Below are positions 7,400 to 15,221 of a stretch of DNA of 34,287 nt, piece after piece; the stretch's first letter is position 1; every line of letters starts with the position of its first letter. The DNA is from Teichococcus deserti (GTDB lineage: Bacteria; Pseudomonadota; Alphaproteobacteria; Acetobacterales; Acetobacteraceae), in NCBI RefSeq assembly GCF_001982615.1, contig NZ_MLCO01000221.1, positions 1-34,287 of the forward strand. The letters are read 5' to 3'. The translations under genes were made by a program, and so were the position numbers. A model generated the notes under the pieces. It was not told where the DNA came from and did no database searches. It saw nothing but the letters and a program-made list of their open reading frames with translations.

Positions 7400-8215
7400 T
7401 CAGCCCGCCATCGCCAGGCTGGAGGCCAGGCCATAGGCGCTGCGCTCGCCCGGGATCGGCGCCAGGCGCGAGGTCAGGCCCAGCACCGTCTCGGCGCCGC
7501 CGAGATACAGCGCGCCATCGGGGGCCAGCAGCCCGGCCAGCGCGTTCAGCACCCGCTCCTTGGTCGGCGGATCGAAGTAGATCAGCACGTTGCGGCAGAA
7601 GATCACGTCGAAGCGGCCCAGCACCCGATGGTCGGCGAGCAGGTTGCGCTCCTCGAACCGGGTCATGGCGCGCAGCTCCGGCGAGGCCCGCCACTTGCCG
7701 CCTTCCTGCTTGAAATACTTCACCAGCATCTGCACCGGCAGGCCGCGCTGCACCTCGAACTGGGTGAACAGCCCCTCGCGGGCCCGCTCCACCACCTCGC
7801 GGGAGAGGTCGGTGCCGTAGATCTCGGCGTCGCGGATGCCGAGCTCGCGCAGCACCATGGCGCAGGAATAGGCCTCCTGCCCGGTCGAGCAGGCGGCCGA
7901 CCAGATCCGCAGCTTCTGCCCCGCCGGACGCGCCGCCTGCAGCTTCGGCATCAGCCGCTTCAGGTGGTCGAAGGGCTTGCCGTCGCGGAAGAAGCTGCTC
8001 TCGTTGACGGTCAGCGCCTCGGTGACCGCACGGGCCAGGATCTCCGAGCGGGTGTCGCGCAGCTTCAGCGCCAGGGCGTCCAGGCTGGGCAGCCCCTCGC
8101 TCCGCAGGATCGGCGCCAGCCGGGTCTCCAGCATGTAGTCCTTGTCCGGCGTCAGCACGATGCCGGCGCGCGACTTCACCAGCGTCGCGATCAGGACAAA
8201 GCTATCCGCGTTCAT
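7400..8215 (-). CDS. cheR: Chemotaxis protein methyltransferase CheR
   Basis: SAM-dependent methyltransferase that methylates glutamates of chemoreceptors. It is 271 residues, the usual length. The N-terminal helical CheR_N domain (residues 1-70) contains KDYMLETRLAPILRSEG and ends at VNESSFFRDGKPFDHL. The SAM-binding domain shows IWSAACSTGQEAYSCAMVL, the acidic IYGTDLSREVVERAREGLF and FDVIFCRNVLIYFD. It ends with LYLGGAETVLGLTSR. It lies downstream of cheY on the same strand with 106 bp between them. No cheA, cheW, cheB or receptor gene is in the window, so it must work with components encoded elsewhere. Confidence 0.96.
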   Translation of the reverse strand: MNADSFVLIATLVKSRAGIVLTPDKDYMLETRLAPILRSEGLPSLDALALKLRDTRSEILARAVTEALTVNESSFFRDGKPFDHLKRLMPKLQAARPAGQKLRIWSAACSTGQEAYSCAMVLRELGIRDAEIYGTDLSREVVERAREGLFTQFEVQRGLPVQMLVKYFKQEGGKWRASPELRAMTRFEERNLLADHRVLGRFDVIFCRNVLIYFDPPTKERVLNALAGLLAPDGALYLGGAETVLGLTSRLAPIPGERSAYGLASSLAMAG

Positions 8216-8321
8216 GCGGCGTCTCCGGCCCGGGACTTCCCGTGGCAGCTGAGGCGGTGGTCGAGCGACCTTGGAGGCGGTGTCGATGCCGGCGTGGCGC
8301 CGCCGGCTGCGCCCGGCGGGT

Positions 8322-8714
8322 TCAGGACCCCGCCGGTTCCGGCACCAGGCCGAGCTGGGCCAGCTTGCCGGTCAGGATCTCGTCGTCGAAGGGCTTCATG
8401 ATGTATTCCTGGGCGCCGGCGCCCAGGGCCATCAGGATGCGCTCGAAGTCGTTCTCGGTGGTGCAGAGCATCACCAGCGGCTCATCCGGGCCGAATTCGG
8501 CGCGGGCGGCCTTGAGGAATTCCAGCCCGTCCATGACCGGCATGTTCCAGTCGAGCAGCACCAGCTTCGGCAGGCCGAGCCGGCAGGCATCGAGCGCCTC
8601 CTGGCCGTCGGCCGCCTCGGTCACCACGGCGCCGTGCTTCTCCAGCATGCGGCGCGCCAGCTTGCGCACCACCCGGCTGTCATCCACGACCAGGACGGTC
8701 AATGCCTCGTCCAC
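8322..8714 (-). CDS. cheY: CheY-like single-domain response regulator
   Basis: Stand-alone receiver domain, 130 residues from a GTG start. The acid pocket D11/D12 (VLVVDDSR), phospho-acceptor D55 (LVLLDWNMPVMDG), the switch Thr in VMLCTTEND and the Lys in EYIMKPFDDEIL are all present. GTG 8714 is preferred because AAGGAG lies 7 nt before it and because it gives the usual CheY length; an ATG at 8777 would add 21 non-conserved residues. It is followed by cheR on the same strand. There is no output domain, so it signals through protein contact, as in flagellar or type IV pilus chemotaxis (family knowledge). Confidence 0.93.
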   Translation of the reverse strand: MDEALTVLVVDDSRVVRKLARRMLEKHGAVVTEAADGQEALDACRLGLPKLVLLDWNMPVMDGLEFLKAARAEFGPDEPLVMLCTTENDFERILMALGAGAQEYIMKPFDDEILTGKLAQLGLVPEPAGS

Positions 8715-8854
8715 GCCAGCGCTCCTTAGGATTTGCCTGCCGATCCCCGGCATCAGGCGGGAGACCCGCCACGTCATGGCGGCATCTAGGGGTGCTGACG
8801 TTTACGCGATGTTAACCCCTGTCGAATGGATGGAGACAGCGCAAGCGGGGCGGT

Positions 8855-10390
8855 TCAGGCGACGATGATGATGTCCTCCAACAGGGGGGCGCCGCCGGTG
8901 ATGAGGGTGATGGTGATGCCCGCTTCCGGCCCGCTGCCATCCGGGTCCAGGTGAAGGCTGCTGCCCCAACCCGGGACGCCCTGCGTATAGACCAGCCTGC
9001 CATGGTCGCCGGTCGCCGGGCCGCCATCGGGCTGATAGAAATCCTCCTCCTCCAGATCCATGCCGGCATAGAGTCCGCCGCCAAAGACCGCTGCCGAGAT
9101 CAGGATGTAATCCTCGCCGGGCCGGAAATCGGTGATGGAGGACGAGGCCCGCGCCCGGATCTCGAAACGGTCGATGCCCTCGCCGCCGGTCATGATGTTG
9201 TTGTAGCCCCGGGCCACCAGCCAGTCGTCGCCGGCGCCACCCTCCATCCGGTCGTTGCCCAGCCCGCCGTCGAGATAGTCGTTGCCCTCGCCGCCGAACA
9301 GCAGGTCGGTGCCGTCGCCGGCCAGCAGCGTGTCGTCGCCACCATGGCCGTAGAGCTCGTCCTTGCCGGCCTTGCCCTCCAGCCGGTTGCGGCCGTTGTT
9401 GCCGATCAGGATATTGTCCAGGCTGTTGCCGAGCCCGTTCAGGTCGAGCTGGGGCGTGTCGCTCTCCAGGTCGCCCAGGGTGATGTTGTTGGCGAAGCCA
9501 CCGCCCAGGTTGAAGCTGATCGAGCTGTAGACGGTGTCGACGCCGCCATTGCCGGTCTCGACGATGCGGTCCCCGACATTGTCGACGTAATAGGTGTCGT
9601 TGCCGAGGCCGCCGATCATCATGTCGGCGCCTGTGCCGCCGTCGAGCAGGCTGCCATGGGTCGCCGAGCCCTCCAGCCGGTCGTCGCCGCCCAATCCGTA
9701 TAGGGCGACGCCGGTCGACTCGCCCCTCAGCGTGTTGTTCAGCGCATTGCCGGAGCCGGACCTGGCGGTGCCGGTCAGGGTCAGGTTCTCGACATGGTCG
9801 GACAGGGTGAAGGTCACGCTGCTGCGGACGGTGTCGGTGCCCTCGCCGGCATTCTCGATCACCCGGTCCATCAGGTTGTCGACGTAATAGGTGTCGTTGC
9901 CGGTGCCCCCATACATCGTGTCGGCGCCGAAGCCGCCATCGATGACGTCGTTGCCGCCGAGGCCGTAGAGCGTGTTCGCCGCCCGGTTGCCGATCAGCGT
10001 GTTGGACAGCGAGTTGCCGGTGCCGTCGATCCGACCGTCGCCGGTGAGTGTCAGATTCTCGATGAAGCTGCCGCCGAGCGAGAAGCTGACGCTGCTCTTC
10101 ACCGTGTCGATGCCGCCGCCGCTGGCCTCGACGACGCGGTCGCCGATATTGTCGACGATATAGATGTCGTTGCCGGCGCCGCCGACCATCCGGTCCGCGC
10201 CCAGCCCGCCATTCAGCTGGTCGTCGCCGGCGCCGCCATCCAGCACGTCGTCGCCGCCGCGGCCATAGAGCTTGTCGTTGCCCAGGCCCCCGTTGAACTG
10301 GTCGGCGGCCTCGGTGCCGCTGATGTGGTCGTCGCCGTCGGTGCCGTCGAAGACCGCCAGCAGCGTGACGAGCTTGGGCTTGATGGACAT
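8855..10390 (-). CDS. RTX (hemolysin-type calcium-binding) repeat protein, probably type I secreted
   Basis: A 511-residue acidic protein made almost wholly of RTX nonapeptides (GGxGxDxLx), for example GGLGNDKLYGRGGDDVLDGGAGDDQLNGG and GGEGNDYLDGGLGNDRMEGGAGDD. Between the RTX blocks lie three copies of a longer module: YxVDNxxDRVVE...GxDTVxSSVSFxL...ENLTLTG...GNxLxNTLxGN. There is no N-terminal signal peptide and no enzymatic domain. The C-terminus (RFEIRARASSSITDFRPGEDYILIS, then a hydrophobic end LEDIIIVA) fits a type I secretion signal. Calcium-driven folding outside the cell is the family rule. GGAGGG lies 8 nt before ATG 10390. No ABC exporter or outer-membrane factor is nearby. Surface layer, adhesin or matrix protein are all possible roles. 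Confidence 0.9.
   Translation of the reverse strand: MSIKPKLVTLLAVFDGTDGDDHISGTEAADQFNGGLGNDKLYGRGGDDVLDGGAGDDQLNGGLGADRMVGGAGNDIYIVDNIGDRVVEASGGGIDTVKSSVSFSLGGSFIENLTLTGDGRIDGTGNSLSNTLIGNRAANTLYGLGGNDVIDGGFGADTMYGGTGNDTYYVDNLMDRVIENAGEGTDTVRSSVTFTLSDHVENLTLTGTARSGSGNALNNTLRGESTGVALYGLGGDDRLEGSATHGSLLDGGTGADMMIGGLGNDTYYVDNVGDRIVETGNGGVDTVYSSISFNLGGGFANNITLGDLESDTPQLDLNGLGNSLDNILIGNNGRNRLEGKAGKDELYGHGGDDTLLAGDGTDLLFGGEGNDYLDGGLGNDRMEGGAGDDWLVARGYNNIMTGGEGIDRFEIRARASSSITDFRPGEDYILISAAVFGGGLYAGMDLEEEDFYQPDGGPATGDHGRLVYTQGVPGWGSSLHLDPDGSGPEAGITITLITGGAPLLEDIIIVA
9579..10174 (-). repeat. Internal DNA repeats encoding the RTX spacer modules
   Basis: The segment encoding GNDTYYVDN occurs with identical sequence over 26 bp at 9579-9604 and 9876-9901 and in a diverged form at 10149-10174 (encoding GNDIYIVDN). 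The periods are 297 and 273 bp, or 99 and 91 codons. Identity to this level, including third positions, suggests recent duplication or gene conversion of modules inside the RTX gene. Confidence 0.8.
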
Positions 10391-10419
10391 CGGGTTTTCC
10401 CTCCGCTTGACGAATATTT

Positions 10420-10448
10420 CGTATCAGGTTGGTTTTACTTGGTGTCAA
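10420..10448 (-). promoter_or_regulatory. Candidate sigma70-type promoter of the RTX gene
   Basis: On the minus strand a perfect -35 TTGACA (10443-10448) is followed after 17 nt by GATACG (10420-10425) as a -10, predicting transcription start near 10413 and a leader of about 22 nt that carries the GGAGGG SD. A small inverted repeat CGAA-TAT-TTCG (10411-10421) overlaps the -10/start region and could be an operator. The surrounding DNA is AT-richer than the flanks. The rest of the 244-bp divergent gap must hold the promoter of the 653-residue gene; I see no clear boxes for it. Confidence 0.5.
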
Positions 10449-10634
10449 TCCGCGCCGCCCCGCCGGCCGATCAGTTCGGGGTAGCGAAAGGACGCGCTCA
10501 AGCCTTTGATCCAGTTTCGAAAACCTCCACCGGTGCCGGGGGCGGGCCGACAGCGAACGACAGGCAGTCGCGCCATCGCCCAACCCGCTCTATCATGCGG
10601 CGTGACCGAGCCTGTGAGCGGAGCCTGAAGACCG

Positions 10635-12596
10635 ATGGCCGAAATGCTGCGTGCCCCCGAGCGCGACCGACTGATCGCCTATCTGGAGCGGCACCTGCTG
10701 CGCAGCCTGCCGCTGGACGGGCGCGAGGTCGCGGCGCTGCGCGAGACGCATGTGCCCATGGCCACCTCGGAATGGTGCTGGACCGGCGACACCGCGACCG
10801 CGGTCGAGCTGCTGGCCCAGCCGGGGCTGCGCTCGCGCTGGGGCAAGCTGTCGGACCGCCTGACCGAGCTGCTGCTGGCCATGGGCCAGGGCCCGCTGCT
10901 GATGCGCCGGGTCTCGGCCGCCGAATGCCGCATCGTCCAGGCCGATCCGCGCGACTTCCTGGTGGTCACCGCCACCCACCAGTTCACCGGCGACCTGTCC
11001 AAGGGCATCCTCCGCCAGACGGTGCGCGAGGCGCCCAACGGCCGCCCGGTGCACTACACCGGCCACATGGTCGAGTTCCGCATCGGCCGCCAGCGCTTCT
11101 GCCTCGATGTCGAGGACGCCATCGCCGAGTTCGGCGTGCAGCCGCAGCCCGGCGGCGCCCTGCTGTTCCATGAGAGCGTGCTGAAGGCCGAGGTCGGGAT
11201 GCTGCGCAAGACCACCAAGGTGGTCGGGCGCCTGCGCTATGAATACCGCGTCACCGCCGGCGACCCGCGGCTGCAGGCAACGGTGACCTTGCGCGCCGAG
11301 CCCGGCGTGCAGCTGACCCGGATCCGCCTGACCACCGCGGTGGACGAGCTCTCGGGCGAGCCGCTCCACCCCTTCTCGCAGATCAACGTCACCGCCGGCG
11401 GCCAGTCCCGCGCCGTGACGCTGGGCGCCGAGCCGCTGGCGACGCTGCAGACCGGCGCCACCGAGCTGATCAGCCTGATCGAGGAGAACACCCCCGGCGC
11501 CGCGCTCGGCCTGCATATCGCGCCGGCGACGCCCGCCACCGTCTACAGCGTCAAGGCGCAGCCGCGCGACGGCCGGCTGCACTGGCTGCTGCTGCGCCAT
11601 GCCTGCGACAGCCTGGGCGGCGGCGCCCAGTTCCAGGCGGTGGAGCAGCGGCTGCTGACCGCCGGCAGCGCGACCCTCGGCCTGCCCGCCTATGCCGATC
11701 TCCTGCGCGATCCCTCCTCGCTCGCCGGGCGCGACCCGGGGCTCACCGCCGACCATGGCGTCGCGCTGAACGCCGTGGCCACCCAGCTGCTGCATGCCGC
11801 CACCCGTGCCTATGACCCGCCGCTGCCCGAGCCGCGCCGCACCGAGCTGCGCGCCTGGTACGACCGCCATCTCGACCTGTTCTTCGCGGCCCTCGGCGAG
11901 GGCTCGCCCGAGGGGCTGCGTGGCAGCCGCGTCTATCTGCGCAGCCTGGCCTTCGCCCTGATCTCGCTGACCAGCCTGCACCGCGCGACGGGCGAGGAGC
12001 GCTACGGCGCCCGCCTGGCCCGCGGCCTCGACCTGCTGCTGACGCTGCAGCGTTCGGAAGAGGAAGGCGGCGCCTTCGCCGAGCCCGGCCACGCCGCCTA
12101 TCTGGACAACCACGCCGCCGCCCTGCTGGCCCTGGCCCGCATCAGCCTGCGCTGGCCGGACCCGCGGCTGCAGGGCGCCGTCGCCCGCGCCATCGCCGCC
12201 ATCCGCATCGGCCAGCAGGAGGTGCCGACCGATGGTGGGCTGCACGCGCTGGAGACGCCGCTGGTGCGCAGCCGCCGCGCCGATGGCCGCTGGGAGGAGG
12301 ATGGCGGCTTCTGGTCCTTCAAGCTCGGCCTGCTGATGCGCGCCTGCAGCGCGGTGGCGCTGGCCCAGCAGCAGGGCGCGCTGGTGCTGGACGCCGCTAC
12401 CCAGCAGGCGCTGCAGACCCTGCAGGAGGCCAGCTTCCGCGCCCTGCGCGGCCGGGTGAAGGAAGTCGACGGCACGCTCGAGGTCCGCACCAGCCCGCTG
12501 GCCGGCGAGGGCAATGCCGCCACCCAGCCGACCGTGCTGCTGGGCCTGACCGCGCCCGACGCCGCCACCATCCGCCAGGCGGCCGTCCCGGCCTGA
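10635..12596 (+). CDS. Uncharacterised 653-residue protein, possible (alpha/alpha) toroid domain
   Basis: I do not recognise this protein. It has no signal peptide or membrane segment. Residues about 90-330 are rich in alternating beta-type strands (for example RLRYEYRVTAGDPRLQATVTLRAEPGVQLTRIRLTT), suggesting a beta-sandwich. Residues about 370-620 are paired amphipathic helices with recurring small and aromatic residues (GVALNAVATQLLHAATRAY, RLARGLDLLLTLQRSEEEGGAF, AAYLDNHAAALLALARISLRW, FWSFKLGLLMRACSAVALAQQQG), like six-hairpin glycosidase or lyase folds. That would suit a carbohydrate-active role, but no catalytic motif can be named. It is divergent from the RTX gene and 8 bp upstream of the DUF2272 lipoprotein gene, with which it is probably co-transcribed. 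Confidence 0.85.
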   Translation: MAEMLRAPERDRLIAYLERHLLRSLPLDGREVAALRETHVPMATSEWCWTGDTATAVELLAQPGLRSRWGKLSDRLTELLLAMGQGPLLMRRVSAAECRIVQADPRDFLVVTATHQFTGDLSKGILRQTVREAPNGRPVHYTGHMVEFRIGRQRFCLDVEDAIAEFGVQPQPGGALLFHESVLKAEVGMLRKTTKVVGRLRYEYRVTAGDPRLQATVTLRAEPGVQLTRIRLTTAVDELSGEPLHPFSQINVTAGGQSRAVTLGAEPLATLQTGATELISLIEENTPGAALGLHIAPATPATVYSVKAQPRDGRLHWLLLRHACDSLGGGAQFQAVEQRLLTAGSATLGLPAYADLLRDPSSLAGRDPGLTADHGVALNAVATQLLHAATRAYDPPLPEPRRTELRAWYDRHLDLFFAALGEGSPEGLRGSRVYLRSLAFALISLTSLHRATGEERYGARLARGLDLLLTLQRSEEEGGAFAEPGHAAYLDNHAAALLALARISLRWPDPRLQGAVARAIAAIRIGQQEVPTDGGLHALETPLVRSRRADGRWEEDGGFWSFKLGLLMRACSAVALAQQQGALVLDAATQQALQTLQEASFRALRGRVKEVDGTLEVRTSPLAGEGNAATQPTVLLGLTAPDAATIRQAAVPA

Positions 12597-12604
12597 CCGC
12601 GCGC

Positions 12605-13492
12605 ATGACCGTCGCCCTGCACCGCTGCGCTCCGGCGCGGCGTTTCTCTCTGCTCGCTTGCCTCGCGGCGATGCTGACGCTCGGCGCCTGCGCGGCGACG
12701 CCCTCGCCGCAGACGACCCTGGCGCCCCCCGTGCCCTATCCGCCCAGCGCGCGCGAGCGGATGCTGCGCATCGCCGAGGCCGAATGGCGCGACTGGGGCG
12801 GCATCACCGTCGACCTGCGCACCCCGCGCGCCAGCCGGCCAAGCCGCGGTCCGGGCCCGGAGAGCAACCTGGAAAACTTCCCCCGCGTGCTGGCCTATTG
12901 GCGCGCGGTCGAGGACGGCGGCGCCATCGCCCGCAACCGCCGGCTCTACGGCATGGCGCTGGGCGGCGCGCCGGCGGCGCTCTGGGGCGAGCCCGCCTGG
13001 TCGGCCGCCTTCATCAGCTATGTCCTGCGCAATGCCGGGGTCGACCAGCGGGAATTCCCGGGCTCGGCGGCGCATGCCTTCTATATCGACGGCATGCTGG
13101 CCGATGCGGCCGCCTTCCCGGCCACCGCCCCCTTCATCCCGCATGACTGGGACAGCTACCCGCCGCAGGTCGGCGACCTGGTCTGCGCCGACCGCTCGGA
13201 CCGGCACCTGGCCCATTGGCAGCTGCGCCGCGCCGAGACCGGCCAGTTCCGCCCGATGCATTGCGACATCGTGGTCCAGGCCGGCCCCGGCGAGGTCGCC
13301 GCGATCGGCGGCAACATCGCCGATGCCGTGACCCTGTCGCGCTTCGCCGCCGATGCCAGCGGCCGCCTGCTGCCGCGGCAGCCGGGCGGCGCGCAGTGGT
13401 TCGCCGTCTTCGAGAATCGCCTGGGCCGCCTGCCCCCCTGGGGCGGCGCGCCGGCACGCATTTCCTCATCCGGCTGGAGGCCTGCCTCGTGA
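12605..13492 (+). CDS. DUF2272 domain lipoprotein
   Basis: A 295-residue protein with a lipoprotein signal: basic start, hydrophobic core FSLLACLAAMLTLGAC and lipid-attachment Cys29. The mature domain matches DUF2272 as I know it: AEWRDWGG near the start, EPAWSAAFISYVLRNAGV, SAAHAFYIDG, PPQVGDLVCADR and MHCDIVVQAG with GGNIADAVTLSRF. This fold is thought to be related to NlpC/P60-like or CHAP-like hydrolases, with an Asp/His pair in HCD; activity is unproven. It follows the 653-residue gene by 8 bp and overlaps the next gene by 4 bp, indicating one operon. Likely anchored facing the periplasm, possibly acting on cell wall or envelope polymers (inference). Confidence 0.85.
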   Translation: MTVALHRCAPARRFSLLACLAAMLTLGACAATPSPQTTLAPPVPYPPSARERMLRIAEAEWRDWGGITVDLRTPRASRPSRGPGPESNLENFPRVLAYWRAVEDGGAIARNRRLYGMALGGAPAALWGEPAWSAAFISYVLRNAGVDQREFPGSAAHAFYIDGMLADAAAFPATAPFIPHDWDSYPPQVGDLVCADRSDRHLAHWQLRRAETGQFRPMHCDIVVQAGPGEVAAIGGNIADAVTLSRFAADASGRLLPRQPGGAQWFAVFENRLGRLPPWGGAPARISSSGWRPAS

Positions 13493-14607
13493 CCGACCTG
13501 TTCTCGCCCCTGACGCTGCGCGGCGTCACGCTCCGCAACCGCATCGGCGTCGCGCCGATGTGCCAGTACAGCTGCGGCCCCGACGGGGTGCCGACCGCCT
13601 GGCACCTGGGCCACCTGCACGCCCGCGCCATCGGCGGCGCTGCCCTGGTGATCGTCGAGGCCACCGCCGTCAGCCCCGAGGGCCGCATCACCCCGCGCGA
13701 CGTCGGCCTCTGGAGCGACGCCCATGTCCCGGCGCATCGCCAGCTGGCGGCGATCATCGCCTCCGCCGGCGCGGTGCCGGGGGTGCAGATCGCCCATGCC
13801 GGCCGCAAGGCCAGCACCGCCGAGCCTTGGATCGGCGGCCTGGCCACCGAGCATGGCTGGCAGCCGGTCGGCCCCAGCGCCGTGGGCTTCCCCGGCCTGC
13901 ACGTGCCGACCGCCCTGGACGAGGAGGGCATCGCCAAGGTCATCGCCGACTTCGCCGCCACCGCGAAGCGCTCGGTCGAGGCCGGCTACCGCTTCATCGA
14001 GATCCACGCGGCGCATGGCTACCTGCTGCACCAGTTCCTGTCGCCGCTGTCGAACCAGCGCAACGACGCCTGGGGCGGCGACTTCGAGGGCCGCACCCGC
14101 CTGGCCCGCGAGGTGGTCAAGGCCGTCCGCGCGGCCATCCCCGACGAGATCGCGCTGGGCATCCGCTTCTCCCACACCGACTGGACCGAAGGCGGCTGGA
14201 CGACCGAGGAGACGGTCGAGCTGTCCCGCCAGGTCAAGGCGCTGGGCATCGACCTGATCGACGTCTCCTCCGGCGCGCTGGTGCCGGCGCAGATCCCGCT
14301 GGCCCCCGGCTACCAGGTCCCCGGCGCCGCCGCGGTCCGCGCCGGGGCGGAGGTCGCCGTCGCCGCCGTCGGTCTGATCACCGAGCCGCAGCAGGCCCAG
14401 GATATCCTGACCGAAGGCAAGGCCGACGTGATCCTGCTGGCCCGCGAACTGCTGCGCGACCCCTACTGGCCGATGCACGCGGCCAAGGCTCTCGGCCGCC
14501 TCGACGCCATCCAGTCCCCGCCGCAATACGACCGGGCCTGGAGCATGCAGGGCAAGACCGGAGGCGTCGACATGCCGGTGGCGGCAACCCTGCCGGCTCT
14601 CGGGTAA
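13489..14607 (+). CDS. NADH:flavin oxidoreductase, Old Yellow Enzyme family (YqjM-like)
   Basis: FMN-dependent ene-reductase of 372 residues that reduces activated C=C bonds using NAD(P)H. The sequence LFSPLTLRGVTLRNRIGVAPMCQYSC has the cysteine (PMCQYS) typical of the YqjM/thermophilic-like class. QIAHAGRKAS carries the substrate-binding His, and EIHAAHGYLLHQFLSPLSNQRNDAWGG is the conserved barrel segment. FMN-phosphate residues lie in VGLITEPQQAQDIL and DVILLARELLRDPYWP. The start is GTG 13489, which overlaps the lipoprotein stop (GTGA) and has GGAGG about 8 nt upstream; earlier in-frame ATGs would lie inside the upstream gene. The physiological substrate is unknown. Confidence 0.95.
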   Translation: MTDLFSPLTLRGVTLRNRIGVAPMCQYSCGPDGVPTAWHLGHLHARAIGGAALVIVEATAVSPEGRITPRDVGLWSDAHVPAHRQLAAIIASAGAVPGVQIAHAGRKASTAEPWIGGLATEHGWQPVGPSAVGFPGLHVPTALDEEGIAKVIADFAATAKRSVEAGYRFIEIHAAHGYLLHQFLSPLSNQRNDAWGGDFEGRTRLAREVVKAVRAAIPDEIALGIRFSHTDWTEGGWTTEETVELSRQVKALGIDLIDVSSGALVPAQIPLAPGYQVPGAAAVRAGAEVAVAAVGLITEPQQAQDILTEGKADVILLARELLRDPYWPMHAAKALGRLDAIQSPPQYDRAWSMQGKTGGVDMPVAATLPALG

Positions 14608-14623
14608 AGAGAAGAAAGACGAA

Positions 14624-14667
14624 GGCGAGGGGAAGGAATTCCCCTCGACCCCTTCTTTTTTCTGTTC
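14624..14667 (-). repeat. Dispersed palindromic repeat, copy 2 (terminator-like)
   Basis: The arms CGAGGGGAA (14626-14634) and TTCCCCTCG (14639-14647) enclose GGAA. On the plus strand the stem is followed by ACCCCTTCTTTTTTCTGTTC. Compared with copies 1 and 4 the element is inverted relative to the upstream gene. It carries compensatory changes: A-T in the third stem pair is kept but the second pair is G-C in place of C-G. It starts 17 bp after the Old Yellow Enzyme stop and precedes arfB by about 125 bp, so it should end the upstream transcript. Confidence 0.8.
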
Positions 14668-14792
14668 TTTTGGCCGTTTTGGGGCAGCGCTTGTTCTGCG
14701 GCGCCACCCCGATGGCGCTCCCCCGCAGGTCGCGCTTCGGCGGGGCCGTTTCACGCACTGTCCCCACGTGGACACGGCAGTCAGACAGAAAA

Positions 14793-15221
14793 ATGCCAAG
14801 GATCTCCATCACCGCTCGCCTCAGCATCGACGAGACCGAGCTGACCGAAAGCTTCGCCCGCGCCTCCGGCGCCGGCGGGCAGAACGTCAACAAGGTGGAG
14901 ACCATGGTGCAGCTGCGCTTCGACGCGGCCAACTCGCCCAGCCTGCCCGACGACGTCCGCGCGCGCCTGATCCGCCTGGCCGGCCACCGCGCCACCCAGG
15001 CCGGCGAGATCATCATCACCGCCCAGCAGCACCGCACCCAGCTCCGCAACCGCGAGGATGCGCTCGCCCGCATGCTCGAGCTGATCCGCGAGGCCGCCAA
15101 GCCGCCGCCGCCCAAGCGCCGCGCGACCAGGCCGACGCTCGGCTCGAAGAAGCGCCGGCTGGAAGGCAAGTCGCAGCGCGGCGAGACCAAGCGCATGCGC
15201 GGCAAGCCGGCGCACGACTGA
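14793..15221 (+). CDS. arfB: Alternative ribosome-rescue factor ArfB (YaeJ-like peptidyl-tRNA hydrolase)
   Basis: A 142-residue protein that frees ribosomes stalled on mRNAs without a stop codon. It has the release-factor catalytic domain with ASGAGGQNVNKVET (GGQ motif near residue 28-30) and the QLRFDAANSPSLPDDVR segment. A positively charged tail (PPPPKRRATRPTLGSKKRRLEGKSQRGETKRMRGK) in ArfB enters the empty mRNA channel. Its length and lack of codon-recognition domains distinguish it from PrfA/PrfB. The stop overlaps the AraC start by one base (TGATG), suggesting translational coupling. The gene begins about 125 bp after the copy 2 repeat, so it should have its own promoter; an inverted repeat TGTCC-N6-GGACA lies at 14759-14774. 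Confidence 0.93.
   Translation: MPRISITARLSIDETELTESFARASGAGGQNVNKVETMVQLRFDAANSPSLPDDVRARLIRLAGHRATQAGEIIITAQQHRTQLRNREDALARMLELIREAAKPPPPKRRATRPTLGSKKRRLEGKSQRGETKRMRGKPAHD

Noticed and set aside
8788-8820. Inverted repeat AGGGGT/ACCCCT between the RTX stop and cheY
   Set aside because: Only six paired bases with a 21-nt loop and no T-run; too weak to call a terminator or operator.
8855-10390. Regularly spaced repeats that might suggest a CRISPR array
   Set aside because: The repeats are in-frame nonapeptide and module repeats of an RTX protein with strong coding signal, not 24-40 bp identical direct repeats with unique spacers.
10593-12245. Long minus-strand open frame opposite the 653-residue gene
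   Set aside because: Gln/Gly/Ala/His-rich antisense text without conserved motifs. The plus strand has alternating secondary structure and proper GC bias at third positions.
13051-13063. Palindrome GGGAATTCCCGGG inside the DUF2272 lipoprotein gene
   Set aside because: No flanking similarity to the dispersed repeat and located mid-gene, so most likely chance.
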